64,000 bases of DNA from Planctomycetota bacterium (GTDB taxonomy: Bacteria > Planctomycetota > B15-G4 > SIAN01): contig JAEUIC010000013.1 of assembly GCA_016795285.1 (NCBI GenBank), positions 1 to 64,000 of the forward strand, in the 5' to 3' direction. This document shows positions 43,401 through 50,198 of this stretch, one piece after another. Positions within the stretch are counted from its first letter, which is position 1. Each line of letters starts with the position of its first letter. Under the pieces are notes generated by a model, which did not search any database, had not been told where the DNA came from, and was given only the letters and a program-made list of their open reading frames with translations. The position numbers and the translations under genes were made by a program.

Positions 43401-44083
43401 CCGTGCGCCTCGCGGAACTCGAGGCGCCCTTCGAAGCGCGAGCGGCTGGTGGTGCGCGCGCCGTGGTCATGGCCGTGGCCGTCGCCTGGGTGGTGGTCAT
43501 CGCCAGCGTCGTGGTCGTGCGCGACCCCCGAGTGCGGCTCGTGGCCCTCCGCGCCGTCGCGGAGTTCCGGCACTTCCCGCCACGGCAGCGTCAGCAGGCG
43601 CGCCCCATCGCCCCCTTCGCCGTTCTTGCTGGCGCGGCCGTGCAACGGCAACCCGACCAGCGACCAGTCGCCCACCGCCAAGCCGGGTTGGTGGACGAAG
43701 GCGATCCGATGGAGCGTCGGCGCGCAGGGCAGCGCGCGCGGCGTCCACGGCTGCGTGCGATCGGCGGGCGGCTCGAGCCAGAAGAGCGCGCCGCTGCCGA
43801 CCGTGTCGCCCGGATTCCAGCCGGCCGCCACCGCGACCTCGCACTTGCCGTCGCCGTCGACGTCGCGCGCCGCGAGGGCGACGTGGTCCGCGTCGCTCAA
43901 TCGCCCGCACAGCACGTAGCGCTGCCAATCGGGCGCGCGGTACCAGCGGACCTCGTGCGCATCGACCAGCAGCACGTCGCGGCGGCCGTCGCCGTCGACG
44001 TCGGCCACCGCGACGCCGTAGCCGATCTCCACCGTCGCATCGATCACGACCCGCTCGAAGGCGGGCGGCGGCAGGTCGAACAC
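40430..44083 (-). CDS. Triple fusion: VCBS propeller - serine beta-lactamase - NamZ exo-muramidase
   Basis: 1217 residues from GTG 44083, with GAGGAG six bases upstream; no earlier in-frame start exists. Residues 1-445 contain VCBS-like blades (VADVDGDGRRDVLLVD, ARDVDGDGKCEVAVAAGW, LADLDADGRLDVVASG) interrupted near 178-207 by a His/Asp-rich segment with HDHD, DDHH and HGHDHG. Residues ~460-798 are a class C-like serine hydrolase (Ser508 in DLASLTKPL, YSD, HGGFTG). After an Ala/Glu linker, residues ~845-1217 are NamZ (LRVLFSPEHGFAGRAD, DTLVFDLQDAGARCYTY, VLDRPNPIGG). This would couple D-Ala peptide or ester hydrolysis with MurNAc release. No signal peptide is visible, which is odd for surface-type domains. 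Confidence 0.88.
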   Translation of the reverse strand: MFDLPPPAFERVVIDATVEIGYGVAVADVDGDGRRDVLLVDAHEVRWYRAPDWQRYVLCGRLSDADHVALAARDVDGDGKCEVAVAAGWNPGDTVGSGALFWLEPPADRTQPWTPRALPCAPTLHRIAFVHQPGLAVGDWSLVGLPLHGRASKNGEGGDGARLLTLPWREVPELRDGAEGHEPHSGVAHDHDAGDDHHPGDGHGHDHGARTTSRSRFEGRLEFREAHGFDVVDRDGDGVEELLLAEREGIWPLVRLDGGEFAGDWGGLPLPRADASGALLPPHAASEVRLGQRRDGRRFLATIEPFHGNALVATFEPARAGEPWVRTVVDESLAEGHALRCGDLLMRGESQLVAGWRRPDARGKTGIRLYAPRADRGGAGPIAFEAMTLDESIACEDLQLADLDADGRLDVVASGRATHDLVLLLNRTPWPTAAPREEEPAQRFARRAPFDVAALGAIDRALADARARGELPPTVVAIGRSDGLHYARARGADASAPLPLDALFDLASLTKPLVTAALVADLADGADSAAGAAAAGFSLDDPLAKWLPEVAARDVTVRQCLLHTAGFVPDNELADYQAGREAAWERLFAQQPVTPPGVQFTYSDVGYELLGKLVERLHGAPLDVVARRVLFEPLALRDTGYRPDAAQAARCVPTEVRDGALLRGVVHDPRAALLGGVAGHAGLFSSALDLARFARMVLHEGELDGVRVLSRAAVARLTTPQHAASGALRTPGFDARSRFSSNRGATMGGRAFGHGGFTGTALWIDPDLDLFVLFLSSRLAPEPDVVVNPLIGRIASIAAAAVGRPSGGGATDRATDGVNSGDDEAASEAAREAAREAAEPFPVETGADLVAATGGGRLLGRKIGLIANQSARTRDGTPLVELLQSLRPALELRVLFSPEHGFAGRADEEVADSVDAATGLPIVSLYGERQAPTTAQLEGLDTLVFDLQDAGARCYTYASTLALCMEAAAAAGVRFVVLDRPNPIGGVAIGGPLPDSGRASFTALHPLPLRHGLTMGELARLYVAERGLALELEVVELAGWRRAQLFDATLLPWIDPSPNLRTLDAALLYPGLVVLERTSLSLGRGTDLPFEQFGAPWLDARALVAALTERRLPGVTFMEVAFTPSGSKHAGVACRGVRVHVVDRAALDPFRVVLEIAAELHARHADVWSLDDVDALLCSKATIAALRAGRAPELIAEEWQAEAEAFRVRRAPFLLYE

Positions 44084-44196
44084 CTCGTTCTCCTCGTCGC
44101 GGAGCGCGTCGCGGCAACCAGTCGCGGCCTCGCGCCGGCGCGCCGCGCGGGCAAACTACGCGCGCCTCCCCCCACGCCGCGAGGAGCCGTCGTCCG

Positions 44197-44574
44197 ATGG
44201 CACGCCGTCCCGCCGACGATCCCGACCGCACCATCGCCTGTCCTCACTGCGGCGAAGCGATCCGGCGCAGCGCGTCGAGCTGCCACCACTGCGGCAGCGA
44301 TCGCGCCACCGGCTGGGCCGACCCCGACGCTCCCGACGCCGAGACCGACGTCGAGCTGCCCGAGGCGATGAGCGACGAGGAGCACGCCGAGTTCGTCGCC
44401 CGCGAGCTCGGTGACGGCGCCACCGATCGCGACGGCCGCCGCCGCGCGCCGCTGCGCCTCGTGCCGGGCGACGCGATCAGCGCCGCGCAGCTGCGCCGCC
44501 GCCGCAACGCCGCGATCGCCATCGCGCTGGCGCTCCTCTACCTGTTCGGGAGGTACGCCCTCGCGCTGCTCTGA
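44197..44574 (+). CDS. Small zinc-ribbon membrane-anchored protein
   Basis: 125 residues from ATG 44197 (GAGGAG ten bases upstream). Residues 13-32 are a zinc ribbon (IACPHCGEAIRRSASSCHHC). A long acidic linker follows (PDAPDAETDVELPEAMSDEE), then a basic stretch (AAQLRRRRNAAIAI) and a single C-terminal hydrophobic helix (ALALLYLFGRYALALL). The layout suggests a tail-anchored inner-membrane protein with a cytoplasmic zinc finger. No family function is known to me. It is divergent from the triple-fusion gene. Confidence 0.75.
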   Translation: MARRPADDPDRTIACPHCGEAIRRSASSCHHCGSDRATGWADPDAPDAETDVELPEAMSDEEHAEFVARELGDGATDRDGRRRAPLRLVPGDAISAAQLRRRRNAAIAIALALLYLFGRYALALL

Positions 44575-44638
44575 GGCACGCTGCGCGGCGAGGCGCTACC
44601 TTGGCCGCGCCGCCCCCCTCCTCCAGGGTCGCTCCGTG

Positions 44639-45727
44639 ATGGCCTCCTTCGCCGCTCGTCCCGCCGCCCGCTGCGTGCTCGCTCGCGCGCTCCTGCTGCT
44701 CCCCTGCGGCGCGGCGCCTCAGGAGGCACCCGACCCGGCGCGCCGCGCGGCCGACGCGAACGCCCCCCACCGCGGGACGCAGGAGCCGTGGGCCCCCTTC
44801 ACGGTCGCGCCCGAGCGGCTCCATGCGGCAGGCGACGCCGCGCCGCTGCCGGCCGACGGCGACTGGATGATCGGCGTCGAGTTCGACGGCGTCGCGCGCG
44901 CGTGGCCGCTGACGCTGATCGCGTCGCACGAGGTAGTGAACGACGTGGTGGGCGAGGTCGCCGTGGCGGTGACCTGGTGCGTCACCTGCCAAGCGCCGGT
45001 CGTCTTCCGCCGCGACCTCGACGGCCAGCGCCTCACGTTCGGGAACGCGCGCGAGGCGTGGCGCGCCTCGCTGCTGCTCTACGACGTCGAGACGCAGACG
45101 CGCTGGGTGCAGGCGAGCGGCATCGCCCACGCAGGGCCGCTCGAAGGGCGCTTCCTCGAGACGCTCCCGTCGGTGGTCGTCGAGTGGGCGAGCTGGCGCG
45201 CCGACCACCCGCAGTCGCAGTGGGTCGACGGCAGCGACGAGCTCACGCTGCGGCGCGCCGGCGACGACCGCGAGCGCCTCTTCCTCTTCGACGAGCGCGG
45301 GCTCGACAGCATGGGCGTGGTGCTCCGCGATGGCGCGGAGGCGCGCCTGCTGCCGCTGCGCGTGCTGGAGCAGAAGACGCTCTGGAAGGAGCGCGTCGGC
45401 GAGCAGCCGCTGGTGGCGATCTACTCGGTGAAGCACCGCCTGCTGCACGCCTACGACGCGCGCGTCGACGGCATCGAACTCGACTTCGAGCTGGTGCGCG
45501 ACGCCGACGGTCGGCCGCTCGAGCTGCGCGAGAAGGGGGGCGCGCGCCGCTGGTCGATCGCGACCGGCAAGGCGCTCGTCGCGCCGGGTGCGAGCGCCGT
45601 CGCGCCGCTGCGCCGCCTCATCGCCTATCCGCTCCGCAAGGGGCGCTTCAAGGACCACTTCCCGGGCGGCACCCTCGCGACCGGTGGACCGACGAGCGCT
45701 CCGCCGCCGAAGAGGGCCGGGAATTGA
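44639..45727 (+). CDS. DUF3179 domain protein, exported
   Basis: 362 residues from ATG 44639. The N-terminus (RCVLARALLLLPCGAAPQ) is a signal or lipoprotein-like leader. DUF3179 features follow: ARAWPLTLIASHEVVNDVVG, VAVTWCVTCQAPVVFRRDLD, LLLYDVETQTRWVQASGIA and AGPLEGRFLETLPSVVVEW. A CxxC pair is at WCVTC, and YPLRKGRFKDHFPGG ends the domain. The family is common in marine bacteria and has no established activity. It is followed after 23 bases by the next exported protein gene, so the two are likely co-transcribed. Confidence 0.88.
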   Translation: MASFAARPAARCVLARALLLLPCGAAPQEAPDPARRAADANAPHRGTQEPWAPFTVAPERLHAAGDAAPLPADGDWMIGVEFDGVARAWPLTLIASHEVVNDVVGEVAVAVTWCVTCQAPVVFRRDLDGQRLTFGNAREAWRASLLLYDVETQTRWVQASGIAHAGPLEGRFLETLPSVVVEWASWRADHPQSQWVDGSDELTLRRAGDDRERLFLFDERGLDSMGVVLRDGAEARLLPLRVLEQKTLWKERVGEQPLVAIYSVKHRLLHAYDARVDGIELDFELVRDADGRPLELREKGGARRWSIATGKALVAPGASAVAPLRRLIAYPLRKGRFKDHFPGGTLATGGPTSAPPPKRAGN

Positions 45728-45750
45728 CCGATCGACCGAGGAGCGTCGCG

Positions 45751-46632
45751 ATGCTGGCTTCACTGCTGATCTGGGTGCAATCGACGGCGCCGGTCGCTCC
45801 GACCTCGCCGAGCGCGCCGGCGCCGCAGGAGGAGCTCGCGACCGCAGCGCAGTCGCTCGCCGCCGCGCCGAACTACCGCTTCGAGTTCGTCGCCCGCGTG
45901 AAGCGGACCACGTTCGCCGCCGAGCCAGCGGACCCCGCGGAGCCGGCTGCGCCCGCCACGCCCGCCACGCCTGAGGACCCCGCGGAGCCCGCGCCACCGA
46001 TCGCGCCCGCCGACGACGCAGCGGCTCGCGAGCGGAGCGACGCCGCCTTCACCATCGCCTACGAGGCGGGCCAGCCGCTCCACTTCGTCGGCCTCACCCG
46101 CGAGTTCTTCCGCTCGGAGGAGCGCTTCGCCATCCCCCATCCGCGCTCGGGCAAGTGGTTCGCCATCGATCGCGAGCACGGCGACCTCTCGCAGGCGCCG
46201 CGCGGCCGCGGCGAGATCGCGCAGATGCTCGAGCAGGCCGACGCGGTGGTGCTGCCCCATGAGCTGCTCGCCGACCTCGCCGCGAAGGTGAGCGCCGTGC
46301 AGGTCGAGGAGAGGAACGGCGAGCGGATCTTCACCGCGACGCTGACCGACGCGGGGCTCGCGCCGTGGTGCCGCGGGCTCGAGGAGCTCGACCGCGGCGG
46401 CAAGGTGACCGCGAAGCCAGCGACCGCCCCGCCGCGCGTCAGCGGGCGCCGCGGCACGCTCACCGTGATCGTCAGCAGCGGCGTCGTGCGCGAGGTGAGC
46501 GCGCGCATCACCCTGCCGATCGGCAAGACGCGCAGCGCCTTCGAGATCGCGCGCGCCTGCCACCTCACCGACCACGGCACGACCACGGTCCTCGTGCCGG
46601 CGGAGGTGCGCTCGGTGCTGCAGCTCGACTGA
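45751..46632 (+). CDS. Exported protein of unknown function
   Basis: 293 residues from ATG 45751, which follows GAGGAG. The N-terminus MLASLLIWVQSTAPVAPTS is a weak signal-type sequence. Residues ~55-95 are a Pro/Ala/Glu repeat-like linker (ADPAEPAAPATPATPEDPAE). The remaining beta-rich part (RFEFVARVKRTTF, FTIAYEAGQPLHFVG, GTLTVIVSSGVVREVSARIT) resembles lipoprotein-carrier (LolA-like) or outer-membrane-associated sandwich domains, but I cannot assign it. It follows the DUF3179 gene and converges on the symporter gene. Confidence 0.7.
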   Translation: MLASLLIWVQSTAPVAPTSPSAPAPQEELATAAQSLAAAPNYRFEFVARVKRTTFAAEPADPAEPAAPATPATPEDPAEPAPPIAPADDAAARERSDAAFTIAYEAGQPLHFVGLTREFFRSEERFAIPHPRSGKWFAIDREHGDLSQAPRGRGEIAQMLEQADAVVLPHELLADLAAKVSAVQVEERNGERIFTATLTDAGLAPWCRGLEELDRGGKVTAKPATAPPRVSGRRGTLTVIVSSGVVREVSARITLPIGKTRSAFEIARACHLTDHGTTTVLVPAEVRSVLQLD

Positions 46633-46652
46633 CGCGGACCGGGCGCTCCGGC

Positions 46653-48149
46653 TCAGCCCTTCGCGACGCGGCGCGCCAGCAGCCCGACCGCCAGCGTGCC
46701 GAGCGACCCGACCAGCGCGTACCACGGCCAGGCGAGCGGCGTCGCGCGCCACACCACCGTCATCCCCGCCAGCCCGACGGTGAACGCGACCAGCGCCGCC
46801 CGCGCATCGACAGCGCGCGCCGCCGCCTCGTCGGGCAGCGGCCCGAGCTGGCGCGCGAGCAGGAAGAGGCCGAGCGTGATGCCGCTGGTGAAGCTCGCGA
46901 TCTGCAGCACGACGTCGACCACGCTGCGCGTGAGCAAGGTGCCCGACAGCGCGAGCGCCCCCTGCAGCAGCGCGAAGAGCACGGTGGCCGCGCGCGCTCG
47001 TCGCAGCCGCGCCGCGTCGGAGTCGCGGGCCGCGCTGCCGGCCGTGCTGCTGGCGACGCTGCCGCTCGCGCCGCCGAAGTCGTTCACCAGCGCGCTCGCC
47101 GAGGCGTTGAGGGAGCTCGAGAGCGTCGACATCGAGACGGCGAAGAGGGCGCCGAGGATCAGGCCGACCGCGCCGGGGAGTTCTCGCAGTCGCCCCACGA
47201 TGAAGGCGGGGAAGACCTCGTCGCCCTTCGCGAACGGGGTCGCCGGCGGCCGATCGGTGAACCAGGCGTGGAGCGCCAGCCCGAGCAGCAGGAAGAGCGC
47301 GAACTGCAGCAGCACCACGACGCCGCTCGCGACCAGCGCGCGGCCCGCCTCGCGCTGCCCCTTCGCGCAGAGGTAGCGCTGCACCATCAGCTGGTCGGTG
47401 CCGTGCGTCGCCAGCGTGAGGAACGCGCCGCCGAGCAGCCCCGCCAGCAGCGTGTTGGTGCGCGTGAAGTCGAGCGCCCCATCGAAGAGCCGGAGCTTCC
47501 CCGCCGCGTCCGCCCGCTCGAGCACGGCCGCCAGCCCGCCGCTGGTGTCGCCGATCGCCACGGCCAGCGCCAGCACGCCGCCACCGACGTAGATGAAGAA
47601 CTGCACGGCGTCGGTCCAGACCACCGCCCGCACGCCGCCGAACCAGGTGTACGCCAGCGTCACGCCGACCAGCAGCGCCGCCGCCCCTTCGAGCGGCCAG
47701 CCGGTCAGGAGCTGCAGCGGCAGCGCGGTGAGGTAGAGGCGCAGCCCATCGCCGAGCGTGCGCGTCACCAGGAAGAGCAGCGAACTCGCCCGCTTCACCC
47801 CCGGCCCGAAGCGCCGCCCGAGCACCTCGTAGGAGGTGAGCACCTGTCCCTCGAAGTAGCGCGGCAGCAGGAGGTGGGCGACGACGACGCGCCCGATCAG
47901 GTAGCCGAGCGGCAGCTGCAGGAAGCGCAGGTCGCCGCCCCACGCGACGCCCGGGATCGACAGGAAGGTGACGCTGCTGGTCTCGGTGGCGACGATCGAG
48001 AGGAGGACCGCTCCCCACGGGACGTCGCGCTCGCCGGCGAGGAAGCTCTGCGCCGACGCCGCCTTGCGCCCGAGCAGGAGGCCCGCCGCGACCGCCAGCA
48101 GCAGCGTCGCCGCCAGCACCGCCACGTCGAGCAGCGCGAGATCACCCAA
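46653..48149 (-). CDS. Sodium:solute symporter (SSS family)
   Basis: 498 residues with about 13-14 hydrophobic segments. It starts with TTG 48149, which has GGAGG nine bases upstream; the other candidates are out of frame. Typical SSS segments: FLAGERDVPWGAVLLSIVAT, ETSSVTFLSIPGVAWGGDL, GTDQLMVQRYLCAKGQREAG and LGALFAVSMSTLSSSLNASA. It is divergent, 56 bases apart, from the MurQ-MurK fusion. By this link it may import MurNAc or another amino sugar by sodium symport, as do SSS-family sugar/sialic-acid carriers. The substrate is an inference. Confidence 0.92.
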   Translation of the reverse strand: MGDLALLDVAVLAATLLLAVAAGLLLGRKAASAQSFLAGERDVPWGAVLLSIVATETSSVTFLSIPGVAWGGDLRFLQLPLGYLIGRVVVAHLLLPRYFEGQVLTSYEVLGRRFGPGVKRASSLLFLVTRTLGDGLRLYLTALPLQLLTGWPLEGAAALLVGVTLAYTWFGGVRAVVWTDAVQFFIYVGGGVLALAVAIGDTSGGLAAVLERADAAGKLRLFDGALDFTRTNTLLAGLLGGAFLTLATHGTDQLMVQRYLCAKGQREAGRALVASGVVVLLQFALFLLLGLALHAWFTDRPPATPFAKGDEVFPAFIVGRLRELPGAVGLILGALFAVSMSTLSSSLNASASALVNDFGGASGSVASSTAGSAARDSDAARLRRARAATVLFALLQGALALSGTLLTRSVVDVVLQIASFTSGITLGLFLLARQLGPLPDEAAARAVDARAALVAFTVGLAGMTVVWRATPLAWPWYALVGSLGTLAVGLLARRVAKG

Positions 48150-48205
48150 GAATTGCCGCCTCCCCGCTCTTTCGCCGCCTGCCGCGCGGCGGTTTTATCT
48201 GCGCC

Positions 48206-50038
48206 ATGAGCCAGCGCCCCGATCCGAACCGTCCCGTCACGGAAGCGGCCCACCCGGGAGCGGCCCGCCTCGAGGAGCTGCCCACCCGCGCGCTCGTCGA
48301 GCTGATGAACGACGAGGACGCGCGCGTCGCGCCGGCGGTGCGCGGCGAACTCGACGCCATCGCGCAGGCGATCGACGCCATCGCGGCGCGGTTGCGCGAC
48401 GGCGGGCGGCTCTTCTACGTCGGGGCCGGCACCTCGGGGCGGCTCGGCGTGCTCGACGCCTCCGAGTGTCCGCCCACCTTCGGCACGCCGCCCGAGCTGG
48501 TGCAGGGGCTGATCGCCGGCGGCGAAGCGGCGCTGACGCGCGCGCGCGAAGGGGCCGAGGACGCGGAGGAGCCGGCGCGCGAGGAGTTGCGCGCGCGCGG
48601 CCTCGCGGCGCGCGACGCCGTGGTCGGCATCTCGGCGAGCGGCACGACGCCGTTCGTGCGCGCCGCGCTCGACCACGCCCGCTCCGTCGGTGCGCTCACC
48701 GTGGCGCTCAGCTGCAACCGCGACACGCCGCTCGCGCGCGCCGCCGCGATCGCGATCGCGCCGGTGGTCGGGCCCGAGGTGGTGGCCGGCTCGACGCGCC
48801 TCAAGGCGGGGACCGCGACCAAGCTCGTCCTCAACCTGCTGTCGACCGGAGTGATGGTGCGACTCGGCCGCGTGCAGGGCCACTACATGGTCGACCTGCG
48901 CGCCACCAACCAGAAGCTCCGCGAGCGCGCCGAGCGGATGGTGGCGGAGCTTTGCAGCGTCTCGCGCGAGCGAGCGCGCGAGCTGCTGGCGGCGCACGGG
49001 AACTCGGTGCGGGCGGCGGTGGCAGCGCACGGCGGCGCGGCGGCGAGCGGCGGTGCGGCGCCGGGCGTCGCGCGCCCTCCCGCCGCTGCCGGCTGGATCG
49101 CCGGCATCGACGGCGGCGGCAGCAAGACGGCGATCGCGTTGGCAGCGCCGGTCGGCAGCGAGCGCGCCGTCGCACCGCTGCGGCTCGCGCAACCGTGCAA
49201 CTTCGCGAGCGACTTCGAGGGGGCGCTCGCCGCGGTCGAGGAGGCGCTCGCCGTCGCCTCGGCCGCGAGCGACCGGCCGAGCGCGCCGCTCGCCGCGCTG
49301 GTGGTGGCCGCCGCCGGCACCGGCGATCCGCAGCTGCGCGCCCGCGCCATCGAGCGGCTGCGCGCGCGCGGCCTCGCCGAACGGGTCGCGCTGCTGCACG
49401 ACGCCGCGCCGCTCCTGACGGCGAGCGCGCCCGATGCGGCGGGCGTCGCGCTCCTGTCGGGGACCGGCTCGTTCGCCTTCGGCCGCGATCGGTCGGGCGC
49501 GACGGCGCGGGCCGGCGGCCTCGGCGCGCTGCTCGGCGACGACGGCAGCGCCTACGAGCTCGGCCGCGCCGCGCTGCGCGCCGCCGCGCGCGCCGCCGAC
49601 GGCCGCGGCGCGAAGCTGGCGCTGGTGCGCAGCGTCTTCGCCGCGGTCGGCAGCGACGAGGCGCGCGCGATCGTCCGCTACGCGTGGGAGTTGAGGAGCC
49701 CGGCGCGCATCGCCGAGCTGGCGCCGCTGGTGACGCAGGCGGCCGACGCCGGCGATCCGACCGCGCAACGGCTGGTCGAGCGCGCCGCCAACGAGCTGGC
49801 GCTGATGGCGAAGACGGTGGCGCGCGCGCTCGTTTGGAAGGGCCGGCTGCCGCTCCTCCTGTCGGGCGGCGTCTTCGACCACGCGCCGACCCTGCGCCGC
49901 AGCGTGGTGGCGGCGCTGCAGGGGATGGGGGTCGCCGTCGACGTGCTGCCCAACGGCGACGCGGCGCAGGGCGCGCTGGCGCTGGCGCGTGAGCTGCAAG
50001 CGGGCCGGCTCGACGCGGCGCGCTGGTTTCCCGACTGA
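48206..50038 (+). CDS. murQ: Fused MurNAc-6-phosphate etherase (MurQ) and sugar kinase (MurK/BadF-type)
   Basis: 610 residues. Residues 1-290 are MurQ: LEELPTRALVELMNDED, RLFYVGAGTSGRLGVLDASE, CPPTFGTPPELVQGLIAGGE, GISASGTTPFVRAAL and GSTRLKAGTATKLVLNLLST. It splits MurNAc-6P to GlcNAc-6P and D-lactate. From about 297 a BadF/NAGK-type ASKHA kinase follows (WIAGIDGGGSKTAIAL, LLSGTGSFAFGRDR, GGLGALLGDDGSAYELG), as in MurK, which phosphorylates MurNAc/GlcNAc. Together they perform consecutive steps of MurNAc salvage in the cytosol. The pairing with the divergent symporter and the two nearby NamZ enzymes supports this. Confidence 0.95.
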   Translation: MSQRPDPNRPVTEAAHPGAARLEELPTRALVELMNDEDARVAPAVRGELDAIAQAIDAIAARLRDGGRLFYVGAGTSGRLGVLDASECPPTFGTPPELVQGLIAGGEAALTRAREGAEDAEEPAREELRARGLAARDAVVGISASGTTPFVRAALDHARSVGALTVALSCNRDTPLARAAAIAIAPVVGPEVVAGSTRLKAGTATKLVLNLLSTGVMVRLGRVQGHYMVDLRATNQKLRERAERMVAELCSVSRERARELLAAHGNSVRAAVAAHGGAAASGGAAPGVARPPAAAGWIAGIDGGGSKTAIALAAPVGSERAVAPLRLAQPCNFASDFEGALAAVEEALAVASAASDRPSAPLAALVVAAAGTGDPQLRARAIERLRARGLAERVALLHDAAPLLTASAPDAAGVALLSGTGSFAFGRDRSGATARAGGLGALLGDDGSAYELGRAALRAAARAADGRGAKLALVRSVFAAVGSDEARAIVRYAWELRSPARIAELAPLVTQAADAGDPTAQRLVERAANELALMAKTVARALVWKGRLPLLLSGGVFDHAPTLRRSVVAALQGMGVAVDVLPNGDAAQGALALARELQAGRLDAARWFPD

Positions 50039-50074
50039 CCCCCGCGCTCCCCGGGAACGGGCCGGCGGCACGAT

Positions 50075-50093
50075 CCGGAAGGAACTTCTCCGG
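50075..50093 (+). terminator. Hairpin downstream of murQ-murK
   Basis: The sequence CCGGA, then AGGAACTTC, then TCCGG forms an imperfect hairpin 36 bases after the stop of the MurQ-MurK gene. It lacks a T run (G-rich sequence follows), so termination is only a possibility. The 160-base gap to the subtilase gene also holds that gene's ribosome site. Confidence 0.3.
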
Positions 50094-50198
50094 GGGGGCC
50101 CCTCGTCCATGTGCGGTCCTGCAACATCCCGAATCGGGGTTACCTTTCGCCGCCCTGCCCGAGTCGACCGGTCACCGCACCCTGGAGGAAGAAGAGGA

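Noticed and set aside
38025..44083. The two NamZ sequences as a recent tandem duplication
   Set aside because: They differ along their whole length apart from family motifs, and one is part of a triple fusion, so they diverged long ago.
40286..44371. 1361-codon plus-strand frame opposite the triple-fusion gene
   Set aside because: Low-complexity translation, no motifs, and full overlap with a minus-strand protein whose three domains are all recognisable.
47165..47190. Further copy of the 26-bp repeat in the symporter gene (CGCCGGGGAGTTCTC)
   Set aside because: Only about 13 bases match, it lacks the GGTG start and the TTTCC end, and it encodes a normal part of the transporter, so the likeness is by chance.
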